A DNA stretch of 64,000 nucleotides from Pseudomonas sp. W4I3 (GTDB lineage: Bacteria > Pseudomonadota > Gammaproteobacteria > Pseudomonadales > Pseudomonadaceae). Position numbers and translations under genes: made by a program. The stretch is from NCBI RefSeq assembly GCF_030816195.1, contig NZ_JAUSXS010000001.1:1015501-1079500 (forward strand). The letters run 5' to 3'. Positions within the stretch are counted from its first letter, which is position 1. Each line of letters opens with the position of its first letter. Positions 16,131 to 25,794 of this stretch are shown piece by piece. The notes under the pieces were generated by a model. That model saw only the letters and a list, made by a program, of their open reading frames with translations. It did not search any database and was not told the DNA's origin.

Positions 16131-17291
16131 TCAAGCATAGGGCTTATCCAACTGCTCCGGAATGAAGCCCTCCTCGCGTAATGACTTGATGATGCCTCTG
16201 ATCAAATAATTGTTCGAGAATCCAATTGTGTATTGCCGTGCACTTGGACTGATGGGAAGCAGCATGCCTTGATCAACCAGCTTTTTTATCTGGTAGGTCC
16301 GTTGTGCCGCGGACAGTTTCGGCAACGCGTCGGCAATGTCGCTCGATTTGACCACTTTCAGTTGGACTGCCGTGGAGAGAATTCTTTCTTCGAGTGCCGT
16401 AATCCATCCTCGCTCTTTTGCAAGTGTGACGGTTGGGGTCAGGATGTGTTTGGTCAAGTAATCATAGTCGGTCAGCTTGCCGACTTTTGCCAATTCATCC
16501 TTGATGCCCGCCAGAACATAAGTACACCAAGCTTCAAGGCCCGCTTCTGTTCCGGTATCGGCAGTCGATAGCATCGAGTAGTACTTTTCTCGATCAATAC
16601 AAAATACAGCGGTAGGGTTTAGAATCCGCCCGCCTGTATTGACATTAAAGCCGTACTTCATCAGAAGTGCGTAGGTCAGCAGGCGCACGACACGACCATT
16701 GCCGTTTCCGAAGGGGTGGATCCAGCCGAATCGATGGTGGGCCAGCGCAACTTTCATCAGATCATACTTGGGCGCGTCTTGCTTATTCACAAACCCAACC
16801 AGCTCTTGCATGTACCCAGGCACCACCACCGCGTCAGGAGGAAGGTGATCCGATTGGGCGATACGCACTGTGCCTTCACGGTAAGCCCCCGGCGTACGAT
16901 CACCCTCGCGTGTCAGGCCGTGAACGGTAATTGCGTGAAGCTCTCGGATCGCAAGCTCGGTAAAGGGCGTACCGGGTTGCATGAAGCTTTCAATATATTC
17001 CATCGCTTTTTCTATATTCGCGATTTCCCGCAAAGGGTCGGAGCCTTGGGCTGTTCCGTCCACTTTGCTTTCGATGTAATCGGCGAGGGTTGTATGGTTG
17101 CCCTCAATACGAGCTGAGCCGAGGCTTTCAAGCGTATGAAATAAATCCTTCAACTGGACGAAGACGGCATGTGGCGTATCCCCGCCCAATTCAAGGCGCC
17201 GTAAATGTTCCAGTTCGCTCAGAACGTCAACCAGGCCTGAGTCGAATGAGGGATTCAGTAGCTTGAGCTCATGGTGAACAAACTCGGCCAT
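16131..17291 (-). CDS. Fic-domain protein, class II-like, altered Fic motif
   Basis: A 386-residue Fic protein; most relatives transfer AMP to a target hydroxyl. The N-terminal helix carries an inhibitory motif of the (S/T)xxxE(G/N) type, SARIEGN at residues 59-65, marking class II autoinhibited enzymes. The active-site loop is HPFGNGNGR at 192-200. The usual acidic Mg-binding residue (HxFxD/EGNGR) is Asn196 here, while His192, Asn198 and Arg200 are kept. The flap region and a C-terminal winged-helix segment ([20 protein letters not shown]) follow. It stands alone, without an antitoxin gene, convergent to the glycosyltransferase pseudogene. AMPylation activity is likely but not certain given Asn196. 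Confidence 0.88.
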   Translation of the reverse strand: MAEFVHHELKLLNPSFDSGLVDVLSELEHLRRLELGGDTPHAVFVQLKDLFHTLESLGSARIEGNHTTLADYIESKVDGTAQGSDPLREIANIEKAMEYIESFMQPGTPFTELAIRELHAITVHGLTREGDRTPGAYREGTVRIAQSDHLPPDAVVVPGYMQELVGFVNKQDAPKYDLMKVALAHHRFGWIHPFGNGNGRVVRLLTYALLMKYGFNVNTGGRILNPTAVFCIDREKYYSMLSTADTGTEAGLEAWCTYVLAGIKDELAKVGKLTDYDYLTKHILTPTVTLAKERGWITALEERILSTAVQLKVVKSSDIADALPKLSAAQRTYQIKKLVDQGMLLPISPSARQYTIGFSNNYLIRGIIKSLREEGFIPEQLDKPYA

Positions 17292-17457
17292 ATCGGAAAT
17301 ATCTCCAGTAGGCTTTCGATTATCTCGAAAAATTAGCGGCCTAGTGCCCGGTTTATAGGTTCTCAGGGCCTGATGAGGGCCTACATTATCTCAAAAGCAT
17401 TATTCAGATAACTGAAAAACGTTGAGAAATAGTCCGGGCTCCCTAGCCATCTAAAGC

Positions 17458-18129
17458 TTACTTACAACGAAACCCCTCCGGCATCGTAACCGTGTAGTTA
17501 CGCTGCACCCGATCCTGAAAATTCAGATTGCGCAGCCCTTGCTCCACCAAAAAGGCTTCCACCTTCGCCGCCTGGCAGTCGTCGTTATAGGACGATGCCC
17601 GCAGCAGGTACACCGCGCGCTTGCTCGTTTCATCCCGGGCGGTGGCCCTGAACGTGGTGAGGGTGGTGTAGCCGGTGCGCTCAGAGGTGCCTACAGGGCC
17701 GTAGGTGGTGTTTGGGGTGCTGGTGCAGGTCAGCTGGTCGGTTTTCTTTTTGTTCTTCTTGCACTGGGTGGTGGTGCTGTTGGCGACCTGGCCGTATTCG
17801 GTGGCGGTATAGCGGTAGGTGACTTGCTTGCTGTCGACGTCCAGGGTGACGGTCATTTTGATCGGTGCGTGGTTTTTGGGCAGGGTGGTGTCGGTGAAGA
17901 CGTTGCGAAAGCCCTGGTCTTTCATGGCGCTGACCATATCGCGCAGGTAGTAGCGGGCGTTGAGTGCGTTTTCGTCGCTGCCGCCGGTGGATGTCACCAG
18001 TACCGTGGCCTGTCGATCGAAGTGGTAGTCGGGGTCCGGCGTTGCGTTGATCGCTACGTCCATTTGCGTGGCGCATCCACTGAGCATTGCGGTCAGTAGT
18101 AATAGCGTGCAGAGCGAGAAGCGGGTCAT
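17458..18129 (-). CDS. Predicted lipoprotein, DUF4136-like
   Basis: A 223-residue secreted lipoprotein. The signal LLLLTAMLSGCATQ gives a lipobox with Cys at about residue 19. The mature part has YHFDRQATVLVTSTGG, YYLRDMVSAMKDQGFRNVFT and VTLDVDSKQVTYRYT, which resemble DUF4136-type lipoproteins; this match is tentative. Four cysteines in the mature region could form disulfides. The frame is open to 18276, but the start at 18129 gives the lipoprotein signal directly. No operon partner is evident. Confidence 0.72.
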   Translation of the reverse strand: MTRFSLCTLLLLTAMLSGCATQMDVAINATPDPDYHFDRQATVLVTSTGGSDENALNARYYLRDMVSAMKDQGFRNVFTDTTLPKNHAPIKMTVTLDVDSKQVTYRYTATEYGQVANSTTTQCKKNKKKTDQLTCTSTPNTTYGPVGTSERTGYTTLTTFRATARDETSKRAVYLLRASSYNDDCQAAKVEAFLVEQGLRNLNFQDRVQRNYTVTMPEGFRCK

Positions 18130-18255
18130 GAAGAAACCTTGCAGCGAGGAATTGGGTAAAGGCTGAACGATTGGGCCCAGCGGAAAATAACCCTTAATCG
18201 TCCTGCTGCGACATCGTGACGCCAATAGCTGGGTCGCCATTAAATCGCAGGCAAT

Positions 18256-18290
18256 AAAAAACCCCAAGGAACACATTGTTCCTTGGGGTT
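18256..18290 (-). terminator. Rho-independent terminator of tRNA-Phe
   Basis: A perfect 13-bp stem (AACCCCAAGGAAC and its complement) with loop ACATT and, on the minus strand, a run of five U. It lies 12 bp past the tRNA-Phe 3' end. Confidence 0.9.
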
Positions 18291-18301
18291 TCTCGGTATT
18301 T

Positions 18302-18377
18302 TGGTGCCCAGAGACGGAATCGAACCGCCGACACGGGGATTTTCAATCCCCTGCTCTACCGACTGAGCTATCTGGGC
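18302..18377 (-). tRNA. tRNA-Phe (anticodon GAA)
   Basis: A 76-nt cloverleaf with encoded CCA. The acceptor GCCCAGA pairs fully with TCTGGGC, the anticodon stem GGGGA/TCCCC encloses a loop with GAA, and the T-loop is TTCGATT. It lies downstream of yggX but has its own promoter. Confidence 0.97.
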
Positions 18378-18387
18378 AACGGGGCGC

Positions 18388-18416
18388 ATTAAACGGGTTT
18401 TTCAGGGGGTCGTCAA
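18388..18416 (-). promoter_or_regulatory. Sigma70 promoter of tRNA-Phe
   Basis: On the minus strand TTGACG, a 17-bp spacer and TTTAAT are followed by a GC-rich discriminator (GCGCCCC), as in stringently controlled stable-RNA promoters. Confidence 0.8.
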
Positions 18417-18480
18417 GCAAGTTTTCAAAAAATATTTAATTATTACCGTCGCTTACGTGTCGACCCCGGTTTTTGATCAA

Positions 18481-18753
18481 TTATTGAGCAGGTGGCACGT
18501 AACCTTCGGCCTGGGCGTATTCCTCGCCGGAAAAGAACTTGTCCATTTCGCCCTGCAGGTATTTGCGGTCTTCGGCGTTCATCATGTTCAGGCGTTTTTC
18601 GTTGATGAGCAGGGTCTGGTGTTTCTGCCAGTCGCCCCAGGCTTTGGCGGAGACGTGGTCGTAGATGTCCTGGCCCTTGGCGCCTGGGTACGGAGGGCGT
18701 TCCAGGGCTGGGAGTTCTTCTTTGTACTTGCGGCACATGATGGTGCGGGTCAT
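18481..18753 (-). CDS. yggX: YggX, Fe(II)-trafficking / oxidative damage protection protein
   Basis: A 90-residue protein of normal YggX length. It has the conserved N-terminal cysteine segment [17 protein letters not shown], then [16 protein letters not shown] and [20 protein letters not shown]. YggX protects iron-sulfur enzymes against oxidation and limits Fe-driven DNA damage. Its start overlaps the mutY stop by 4 bp. The pairing fits, since MutY is itself a [4Fe-4S] enzyme repairing oxidative lesions. Confidence 0.95.
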   Translation of the reverse strand: MTRTIMCRKYKEELPALERPPYPGAKGQDIYDHVSAKAWGDWQKHQTLLINEKRLNMMNAEDRKYLQGEMDKFFSGEEYAQAEGYVPPAQ

Positions 18754-19817
18754 GACGACTCTCCTGCGTTCAATACTTCAGCCGCGCGCTTCAGCAGTTT
18801 TTTCACCGGGGCGGCAAGGCCCAGGCGCGGCGGGGTGGCGAGGTTATACCAGAGCCAGTCGGCCTCGGCCACGTGATGGGCGCTTTCCTCGACCTGGACG
18901 AGCCAGGGTTCGATGGCCAGCTGGAAGTGGCTGAAGGTGTGGATCAGCCCCGGCAGTTCCTGATGCTTGCCCAGCGCCAGCGCATGCTGGTTGGCCAGGT
19001 GATCCAGGTCACCCAGGTCATCGAGCTCCGGCAGGCTCCACAAGCCGCCCCACAGGCCCGTGGAGGGGCGACGGTAAAGCAGGATCGCGCCCTCGGCATT
19101 GGCCAGCATCGGCATCAATGTGCGTTTCTGCGGGACGGCCTTGCGTGGCTTGGGAATCGGGTAGCGTGTTTCCAGGCCGAGCATGTGCGCTTCGCAGCCT
19201 TTTTCCAGCGGGCACAGCAGGCAGCTGGGTTTGCTGCGGGTACAAAGGGTGGCGCCCATGTCCATCATCGCCTGGGTGTAGGCGTTGACGCGGTCGTTGG
19301 GTGTAAAGCGCTCTGCGGTGGCCCACAGCTGCTTGGCGACCTTGGGCTCGCCCGGGTAGCCCTCTTGCGCGGTAAAGCGTGCCAGCACGCGTTTCACGTT
19401 GCCGTCGAGGATCGGCGCGCGCAGGCCCATGCTCAGGCTGGCGATCGCTCCGGCGGTGGACAGGCCGATGCCGGGCAGCTCGGTGAGCTTTTCGACATCC
19501 CTGGGAAATTCGCCGCCGTATTCGGCTACCACGATCTTTGCGGTCTTTTGCAGGTTGCGCGCCCGGGTGTAGTAACCCAGGCCGGTCCACAGGTGCAGCA
19601 CTTCGTCTTCCGGCGCGGCGGCCAGGGCTTCGACCGTCGGCAGGGACGCCATGAACCGGTCGAAGTAGTTGAGCACGGTGCTGACCTGAGTCTGTTGCAG
19701 CATGATCTCCGACACCCACACCCGATAAGGCGTGATGCCCTGTTGCCAGGGCAGGTCGTGGCGACCGTGGCGGTCGTACCAGTCGAGTACCGCCGTTGAA
19801 AACTGCTCGTCTCTCAT
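18750..19817 (-). CDS. mutY: Adenine DNA glycosylase MutY
   Basis: A 355-residue base-excision repair enzyme that removes adenine opposite 8-oxoguanine. [12 protein letters not shown] carries the catalytic glutamate near residue 37 and the helix-hairpin-helix is [12 protein letters not shown]. The iron-sulfur cluster ligands are [17 protein letters not shown], near residues 192-208. The C-terminal NUDIX-like domain that recognises 8-oxoG contains [15 protein letters not shown]. It overlaps asmA upstream and yggX downstream by 4 bp each, forming a tight operon. Confidence 0.96.
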   Translation of the reverse strand: MRDEQFSTAVLDWYDRHGRHDLPWQQGITPYRVWVSEIMLQQTQVSTVLNYFDRFMASLPTVEALAAAPEDEVLHLWTGLGYYTRARNLQKTAKIVVAEYGGEFPRDVEKLTELPGIGLSTAGAIASLSMGLRAPILDGNVKRVLARFTAQEGYPGEPKVAKQLWATAERFTPNDRVNAYTQAMMDMGATLCTRSKPSCLLCPLEKGCEAHMLGLETRYPIPKPRKAVPQKRTLMPMLANAEGAILLYRRPSTGLWGGLWSLPELDDLGDLDHLANQHALALGKHQELPGLIHTFSHFQLAIEPWLVQVEESAHHVAEADWLWYNLATPPRLGLAAPVKKLLKRAAEVLNAGESS

Positions 19818-22030
19818 CGGTTGAACAGGCCTTTCAATGCGTCTTTGAGCTTTGGATTCACTTTGTCGAGCTTCTCTTCGAGCTTCTCGTTAAGGCGGTT
19901 GCCGGCGGCCTTGATGGCGACCTGACCAAGCCCGTCCTTGTCCAGGCGGCAGGCCTTGGCGCCCAGTTCCAGCGGGCCGCGGCAACGCAGCGGCACTTCG
20001 ATGCCCTGGAAGTTGGCGCCAACTTCGCAGGCCGGGTCGGGTACGTCGCGCTTGTCGCCTTCGACGATGATGCCCACGCGGTAATCCATGCCCAGCACCC
20101 GCAAGTCGACATCGCCGTTGCCATTGAGCGTCAGCCCCGGAATGCGCACCTTCAAGTCAGGGTTGCTGGCCACGCCATTGCGCAACGTCAAGTTGCCGCG
20201 CAGTTCCTGGAAGGGCGTGTCCTTGCCTTGCGGCGTGGTGCTCAGAGTCTTGCGGTTGAGCAGGGCGATACCGGTACACAGTTGTTGCTCGATGTTGGCA
20301 TTGAGCAACACACCGTTGTTGATGACGATGCTGGCGGTGCCGTTGAGGCTGTCGATCAGGGCTTTCTGGCTGTTGCCTCGGCCGCTGAGGTTGCTTTCGA
20401 GGGTGATCAGGCCCTTGACCGGAGGGGTCTTGCCCTGGGCCTGCAGGATGCGTTCGACAGGCACCTGCTTGATATGGCTTTGCAGCGCCAGCAGCGGGAT
20501 ATCCTGGCGTACGTCGAGGGTGCCGTTGGCCTGGAATGTACCGTTGTAGAGGCCACCGCTGAGGCTGTCGAGCTTGAGCTGGCCGTCGATGCCGGAAGCC
20601 TTCAGCACAGCATTCTGGATCGGCAACTGGCTCAGGGTCAGCTGGCCAAAGGCGAGGTCTGCGTTCACATCCAGGCTGCGCAGGCGGGTCAGCGGCAGCA
20701 GTTTGTCGGTGCTCCAGGCGCCCTTGGTCGGCGCTTCGGGCAACGGGGTGGTGCCGCCTGCGGCCATTGCACCGGCTTCGCTGCTCTGCACTTGGGCCTC
20801 GCGTGCGGCGGTGGCGCCTTTGGCGGCCTCGGATTTGGCCGGCAGGTAGTTGTCGGCGTTGAAGGTGTCGCCCTTGAGTTGTACGCGCAGGGACTGCTTG
20901 GCGAAATCGTCCACGGCGACGCGACCGGTGAAGGTGCTGCCGTCGAGTTTCAGGTTCAGATCTTCCAGCGCAACGCTGGTCGGCGTGCCCTGGACGCGGC
21001 TGACCAGCTCGACTTTGCTCAGGCTGCCCGGCGCCATGGCCGGCAGAGGGTGACCGATGCTTTCCAGAAACTTGGCCAGGTCGAACTGGGCGACCGACAG
21101 CGCACCGCTGATCTGCGGGGTTTTGTCCAGGTCATTGACCCGAAGTTCGCCCAGGGCGCGCAGTTGGTTGGCCGAGAGTTTCAGGTTGGTCCACTCGGCA
21201 AAGTTGGCCGCCAGGTCCACCAACACCTGACCCTGGGTGGAGAAGGTCACGGTCTTGCCTTGCAGAGGCTCGCCGGTGGCTTCGCCGCTCAGGCGCATGT
21301 CTTCGAACTGGTAGCGCTTGAGCGCGCGCTGGATGCGCAGGTTGCCGTTCAGCTCAGTCTTGAGCCGCATGACCGGCTGGTTGCTACCGAGAAACGCGGT
21401 CAGCTTCAGCGGGATGCTGGCGCCTTCGTGGATCGCGCCGGCGCTCAGTTGGATGCTTTCGGCGCTGAACTGCTTGCCGGTCTGTTCGTCGTTGTATTCA
21501 ACGCGGGCGTTGTTGATGGTCAGGCTGTCGATGTCCAGGCGGATCGGCTGCGGCGGTTTTTCCGGCTTGGTTTCAGCCACAGGCTCGACCGGCGCGGGAG
21601 CGGGGGTGCCTGTGGGTTCATCGGGCAGGTTCTTGCCGATGTCTTCCCAGTTGCCGTGGCCGTTCTTGTCGCGGTTGAGCCGCAGGTTCAGGCCCTCGAC
21701 GCGCACATCGCTCATCTGCACTTCACGGCGCAGCAGCGGCAGCACGCGTACCGACAGGCCGAGCATCTGCAGGTCGGCGAACGGTTGGGTGGGGTTGGTC
21801 AGGGTCGCCACCCCGGCTTCGTGCAGCTCCAGGCCCAGCCAGGGGAACAGGCTCCAGCCGATGTCGCCATTGAGCGTCAGCTCGATGTGGGCCTTGTCGC
21901 GGGCAATCTGGCGAATTTCTTCTTTGTAGTCGTTGGGATCGAAGAGATGGGTCAGGGCAAAGCCGAGAGCCACAATGATCAGCAACAGCCCGAGAAATAC
22001 CAGACCCAGGATTTTGCCGAACGCTTTCAT
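19814..22030 (-). CDS. asmA: AsmA family protein
   Basis: A 738-residue envelope protein with one N-terminal membrane anchor (ILGLVFLGLLLIIVALGFAL) and a long periplasmic part of AsmA type. The N-terminal domain has FDPNDYKEEIRQIARDKAHI and ELTLNGDIGWSLFPWLGLEL. The conserved C-terminal domain includes LNGTASIVINNGVL. AsmA-like proteins are related to bridge-type lipid carriers and affect outer membrane phospholipid homeostasis. A TTG start 27 bp upstream is possible, but ATG 22030 has AAGGA 8 bp before it. It is first in the asmA-mutY-yggX operon, an order common in pseudomonads. Confidence 0.92.
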   Translation of the reverse strand: MKAFGKILGLVFLGLLLIIVALGFALTHLFDPNDYKEEIRQIARDKAHIELTLNGDIGWSLFPWLGLELHEAGVATLTNPTQPFADLQMLGLSVRVLPLLRREVQMSDVRVEGLNLRLNRDKNGHGNWEDIGKNLPDEPTGTPAPAPVEPVAETKPEKPPQPIRLDIDSLTINNARVEYNDEQTGKQFSAESIQLSAGAIHEGASIPLKLTAFLGSNQPVMRLKTELNGNLRIQRALKRYQFEDMRLSGEATGEPLQGKTVTFSTQGQVLVDLAANFAEWTNLKLSANQLRALGELRVNDLDKTPQISGALSVAQFDLAKFLESIGHPLPAMAPGSLSKVELVSRVQGTPTSVALEDLNLKLDGSTFTGRVAVDDFAKQSLRVQLKGDTFNADNYLPAKSEAAKGATAAREAQVQSSEAGAMAAGGTTPLPEAPTKGAWSTDKLLPLTRLRSLDVNADLAFGQLTLSQLPIQNAVLKASGIDGQLKLDSLSGGLYNGTFQANGTLDVRQDIPLLALQSHIKQVPVERILQAQGKTPPVKGLITLESNLSGRGNSQKALIDSLNGTASIVINNGVLLNANIEQQLCTGIALLNRKTLSTTPQGKDTPFQELRGNLTLRNGVASNPDLKVRIPGLTLNGNGDVDLRVLGMDYRVGIIVEGDKRDVPDPACEVGANFQGIEVPLRCRGPLELGAKACRLDKDGLGQVAIKAAGNRLNEKLEEKLDKVNPKLKDALKGLFNR

Positions 22031-22354
22031 GGGCGAGTCCTTGTATGTCGATTTCAAAATTTAGCCGCAGAGTATAACGCCCGACGGCCTGCATCAGTTC
22101 GTGGATCGTTACATTGTATCTACGACCGACGAAACAAGATTCTGGCGTCAAAAAAAACAGATTCGCTGAAAAAAGTGATGTCACTTTGGTTTTTCTCGCG
22201 TCCGCAAGTGCTAATCTCTGCGCGTTCGTCCGCCTTCTGCGACGTATCGTCGCGCCAAAATGGAGTTTCACCCAAAAAAACGGCCACGCTTTGCGTGCAA
22301 GGTCGAGGGGGAGAGCGCCTGACGGACGCATACCAATAACTGGGGGAAACACCA
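22031..22354. other. Divergent intergenic region, asmA / OFA transporter
   Basis: A 324-bp non-coding gap that must hold both divergent promoters. The stretch around 22130-22200 is AT-rich. No sigma54 element, REP element or clear operator was recognised. Confidence 0.5.
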
Positions 22355-24016
22355 ATGAGCACTAGCACTGCGGCCGATATCAGCGCCGCACAGCCTGCGT
22401 TCCTGTCCAAGGAACGCATTATCGCCAAGCCCGGCTTCAACCGCTGGCTGGTTCCACCGGCCGCCCTGGCCATCCACCTGTGCATCGGCATGGCCTACGG
22501 TTTCTCGGTGTTCTGGTTGCCGTTGTCCAAGGCGCTGGGTATCACCGCACCGGTTGCCTGTGCGCCGGACATGAGCTTTATCGCCCAGGTCTTTTCGTCT
22601 CAGTGCGACTGGCCGATCTCCATGCTGGGCTGGATCTACACCCTGTTCTTCATCTTCCTGGGCTGCTCGGCAGCGATCTGGGGCGGTTGGCTGGAACACG
22701 CCGGGCCACGCAAGGCTGGCGTTGTATCGGCACTGTGCTGGTGCGGTGGCCTGCTGATCTCGGCATTGGGCATCTATACCCACCAGATCTGGCTGATGTG
22801 GATCGGCTCCGGCGTCATCGGCGGTATTGGCCTCGGTCTGGGCTATATCTCGCCGGTATCGACGCTGATCAAGTGGTTCCCGGACAAGCGCGGCATGGCC
22901 ACCGGCATGGCGATCATGGGTTTTGGTGGCGGCGCGATGGTCGGTGCTCCGCTGGCCGCAGCGCTGATGGGCCACTTCGCTTCGCCAACCAGCGTGGGTG
23001 TATGGCAGAGCTTCCTGGTCATGGCCGCGATTTATTTCGTGTTCATGATCGGCGGCGCACTCTCGTACCGCGTTCCACCGACCGGCTGGAAGCCTGAGGG
23101 CTGGACCGCGCCGGCGAAAAAAGCCAGCAACGCGATGATCACGCACCGCCATGTGCATGTGAACGTAGCGTGGAAAACCCCGCAATTCCGTCTGGTCTGG
23201 CTGGTGCTGTGCCTGAACGTGTCGGCCGGTATCGGCATTCTCGGCATGGCGTCGCCGCTGTTGCAGGAAGTGTTCGGTGGCAAGCTGCTGGGTGTGGACG
23301 TGCCGTTTGGTCAACTGGATGCCGGGCAACTGGCGTCGATTGCTGCCATCGCCGCAGGCTTCACCGGGCTGTTGAGCCTGTTCAACATCGGTGGCCGGTT
23401 CTTCTGGGCGTCGTTCTCCGATTACCTGGGGCGTAAAAATACCTACTTCGTGTTCTTCGCCCTGGGCTTTGCCCTGTATGCGCTGATCCCGAATCTGGGG
23501 CACCTGGGCAACGTGGCGCTGTTCGTGGCGGCGTTCTGCGTCATCCTGTCGATGTACGGCGGTGGTTTTGCGACGGTCCCGGCTTACCTGGCCGACCTGT
23601 TCGGTACGCAAATGGTCGGCGCGATCCATGGTCGTCTGCTCACCGCATGGGCTGCGGCCGGCGTGCTGGGCCCTGTGCTGGTGAACTACCTGCGTGAATA
23701 TCAGCTGAGCATCGGCGTCGAACGCGCCGCGGCCTACGACATCACCCTGTACATCCTCGCAGGCCTGTTGGTGCTGGGCTTCATCTGCAACCTGCTGGTG
23801 CGCCCGGTGGCCGACAAGTACTTCATGACCGACGCGGAACTTGCCGCCGAACAGGCGCTGGGCCATGACAAAGGCGCTGATGCGTCCACCGTACTTGAGT
23901 GGAAAGCCTCCGCCGGCAGCAAGCCATTGGCGGTTGCGGCCTGGCTGGTGGTGGGTATTCCGCTGGCGTGGGGTGTGTGGGTGACCCTGCAGAAGACGGC
24001 TGTACTGTTCCACTAA
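22355..24016 (+). CDS. OFA (oxalate/formate antiporter) family MFS transporter
   Basis: A 553-residue major facilitator with more than 12 membrane segments. Diagnostic parts are LAIHLCIGMAYGFSVFWLP (helix 1), GGIGLGLGYISPVSTLIKWF and PDKRGMATGMAIMGFGGGAM after helix 4/5, and NIGGRFFWASFSDYLGRKNT in the second half. An additional C-terminal membrane helix (AVAAWLVVGIPLAWGVWVTL) makes it longer than E. coli YhjX. The family moves organic anions such as oxalate, formate or pyruvate; the substrate here cannot be assigned. It is a single-gene unit, ended by a short REP-derived hairpin. Confidence 0.87.
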   Translation: MSTSTAADISAAQPAFLSKERIIAKPGFNRWLVPPAALAIHLCIGMAYGFSVFWLPLSKALGITAPVACAPDMSFIAQVFSSQCDWPISMLGWIYTLFFIFLGCSAAIWGGWLEHAGPRKAGVVSALCWCGGLLISALGIYTHQIWLMWIGSGVIGGIGLGLGYISPVSTLIKWFPDKRGMATGMAIMGFGGGAMVGAPLAAALMGHFASPTSVGVWQSFLVMAAIYFVFMIGGALSYRVPPTGWKPEGWTAPAKKASNAMITHRHVHVNVAWKTPQFRLVWLVLCLNVSAGIGILGMASPLLQEVFGGKLLGVDVPFGQLDAGQLASIAAIAAGFTGLLSLFNIGGRFFWASFSDYLGRKNTYFVFFALGFALYALIPNLGHLGNVALFVAAFCVILSMYGGGFATVPAYLADLFGTQMVGAIHGRLLTAWAAAGVLGPVLVNYLREYQLSIGVERAAAYDITLYILAGLLVLGFICNLLVRPVADKYFMTDAELAAEQALGHDKGADASTVLEWKASAGSKPLAVAAWLVVGIPLAWGVWVTLQKTAVLFH

Positions 24017-24030
24017 CACTGCAAAACCCT

Positions 24031-24058
24031 TGTGGGAGGGAGCAAGCCCCCTCCCACA
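24031..24058. repeat. Compact REP-derived palindrome
   Basis: TGTGGGAGGG and its complement face each other with only about 8 bp between, as if a REPIN had lost its middle. It lies 14 bp after the transporter stop and could act as a terminator hairpin, though the T-run is short. Confidence 0.7.
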
Positions 24059-24145
24059 TTGGATACTCAGCGCTTGCCAAGGCTGGGTTCCACTTGTATG
24101 CACATGTCTATCCCCGACACTCCATCAGTCTTATCCCCTCCGATG

Positions 24146-24174
24146 TTTCTGTTTAGCGCCCGCGCCCCTATAAT
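24146..24174 (+). promoter_or_regulatory. Candidate promoter of hisB operon
   Basis: A perfect TATAAT (24169-24174) lies 38 bp before the hisB start, with a weak -35 (TTTCTG) at 17 bp. The -10 element is convincing, the -35 is not. Confidence 0.5.
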
Positions 24175-24211
24175 GGCTGCCTTTTTCGCCCAATGATTTG
24201 CGGAGCTGGTG

Positions 24212-24805
24212 ATGGTCGAACGTATGGCGTCCGTCGAGCGCGACACTCTGGAAACCCAGATCAAAGCCTCGATCAACCTGGATGGCACCGGAAAGGCCCG
24301 ATTTGATATCGGTGTGCCTTTTCTTGAGCACATGCTGGACCAGATCGCCCGTCACGGGCTGATCGACTTGGATATCGTCAGCAAGGGCGACCTGCATATC
24401 GACGACCACCACACGGTGGAAGACGTAGGCATCACCCTAGGCCAGGCATTTGCCAAGGCCATCGGCGACAAAAAAGGCATCCGTCGCTACGGCCACGCCT
24501 ATGTGCCGCTGGACGAAGCGCTGTCGCGCGTAGTCATCGACTTCTCCGGCCGCCCAGGCCTGCAGATGCACGTGCCCTACACCCGCGCCACTGTGGGCGG
24601 CTTCGATGTCGACCTGTTCCAGGAATTCTTCCAGGGCTTCGTCAACCACGCACTCGTCAGCCTGCACATCGACAACCTGCGCGGCACCAACACCCACCAC
24701 CAGATCGAAACCGTGTTCAAGGCCTTCGGCCGCGCGCTGCGCATGGCCGTCGAGCTGGATGACCGCATGGCCGGGCAAATGCCGTCGACCAAGGGCGTCC
24801 TGTAA
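24212..24805 (+). CDS. hisB: Imidazoleglycerol-phosphate dehydratase
   Basis: A 197-residue monofunctional HisB, which dehydrates imidazoleglycerol phosphate (step 6 of histidine synthesis). Its Mn-binding histidine motifs are [36 protein letters not shown] and the NTHHQIE segment. A GTG sits one codon earlier; ATG 24212 is preferred because GGAG is 6 bp upstream and the length matches the family. The stop and the hisH start share one base (TAATG). Confidence 0.97.
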   Translation: MVERMASVERDTLETQIKASINLDGTGKARFDIGVPFLEHMLDQIARHGLIDLDIVSKGDLHIDDHHTVEDVGITLGQAFAKAIGDKKGIRRYGHAYVPLDEALSRVVIDFSGRPGLQMHVPYTRATVGGFDVDLFQEFFQGFVNHALVSLHIDNLRGTNTHHQIETVFKAFGRALRMAVELDDRMAGQMPSTKGVL

Positions 24806-25443
24806 TGCAGACGGTCGCGGTTATCGATTACGGCATGGGTAACCTGCACTCGGTGGCCAAGGCCCTCGAACACGTAGGTGCCGGCAAGGTGCTGATCACC
24901 AGCGATGCCAGCGTGATTCGCGAAGCCGACCGAGTGGTGTTTCCCGGCGTCGGTGCGATTCGCGACTGCATGGCCGAGATCCGCCGCCTGGGCTTTGACA
25001 GCCTGGTGCGCGAAGTCAGCCAGGACCGCCCGTTCCTCGGCATCTGCGTGGGCATGCAAGCTTTGCTCGACAGCAGTGAAGAGAACGACGGCGTTGACTG
25101 CATCGGCCTGTTCCCAGGCCAGGTGAAGTTCTTTGGCAAGGACCTGCACGAAGACGGCGCGCACCTGAAAGTCCCGCACATGGGCTGGAACGAAGTGCGC
25201 CAGAGCATGGATCACCCACTGTGGCACGAAGTGCCGGACATGGCGCGCTTCTACTTCGTGCACAGCTACTACATTGCCGCCGGTCAACCGGAGCAGGTAG
25301 TGGGTGGCGGGCACTACGGAGTCGACTTCGCGGCTGCGCTGGCCGACGGTTCGCGGTTTGCCGTGCAGTTCCACCCGGAGAAGAGCCATACCCATGGCCT
25401 GCAATTGCTGCAGAACTTCGCCGCGTGGGATGGTCGCTGGTAA
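24805..25443 (+). CDS. hisH: Imidazole glycerol phosphate synthase, glutaminase subunit
   Basis: A 212-residue class I glutamine amidotransferase. The nucleophile elbow is [12 protein letters not shown] (Cys near residue 82) and the His-Glu pair is FHPEKSH near residues 192-198. It makes ammonia for HisF, with which it forms the synthase of step 5. It is translationally coupled to hisB and abuts the DUF2164 gene with no gap. Confidence 0.97.
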   Translation: MQTVAVIDYGMGNLHSVAKALEHVGAGKVLITSDASVIREADRVVFPGVGAIRDCMAEIRRLGFDSLVREVSQDRPFLGICVGMQALLDSSEENDGVDCIGLFPGQVKFFGKDLHEDGAHLKVPHMGWNEVRQSMDHPLWHEVPDMARFYFVHSYYIAAGQPEQVVGGGHYGVDFAAALADGSRFAVQFHPEKSHTHGLQLLQNFAAWDGRW

Positions 25444-25704
25444 ATGGCCAAGAAGCCCAAGCCGCCCATCTTGAACCTCACGCCCGAGCAGGAGCGTGAG
25501 GCTACCGACAAGATCAAGCGCTTCATGGAAGACCGCTTCGAGCTCAAGCTGGGCTCGTTCGAAGTCGCCGAGATTCTTGAGCTGTTCACCACCGAAGTGG
25601 CGCCGCACTATTACAACAGGGCGATTTTCGATACGCAGACGCTCCTTAAAGAAAGGTTCGAAAGTATCGAAAGCGACTTGTGGTCGCTTGAAAAGAGCAG
25701 CTGA
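25444..25704 (+). CDS. DUF2164 family protein
   Basis: An 86-residue soluble protein of the DUF2164 family: LTPEQEREATDKIKRFMEDR, then FEVAEILELFTTEVAPHYYN and the end FESIESDLWSLE. Function is unknown. It starts at the base after the hisH stop, so it is co-transcribed. Relatives sit at the same place in other Pseudomonas his clusters, as far as I recall, which suggests a stable but unexplained association. Confidence 0.85.
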   Translation: MAKKPKPPILNLTPEQEREATDKIKRFMEDRFELKLGSFEVAEILELFTTEVAPHYYNRAIFDTQTLLKERFESIESDLWSLEKSS

Positions 25705-25775
25705 AAGCTTCAAGCCCCAAGCTGCAAGAATTGGTACGCGTGCTTGCTTGCAGCTAATAGCTTGCAGCTTGCAAC
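25704..25775. repeat. AAGCTGCAAG-type inverted repeat before hisA
   Basis: AAGCTGCAAG (25719-25728) and CTTGCAGCTT (25761-25770) face each other, with further partial copies around them. It belongs to the same short repeat family as the element after hisA and differs from the two GC-rich REP families. Confidence 0.7.
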
Positions 25776-25794
25776 TCTTTGACGAAGGAAAAGC

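Noticed and set aside
19796..22339. 847-codon plus-strand ORF opposite asmA
   Set aside because: It is antisense to a clear AsmA gene, has no recognisable motif and a Gln/Gly/Ala-rich composition typical of GC-rich shadow frames.
22268..24103. 611-codon minus-strand ORF opposite the OFA transporter
   Set aside because: Shadow of a convincing membrane transporter; histidine/arginine/glutamine-rich sequence with no domain.
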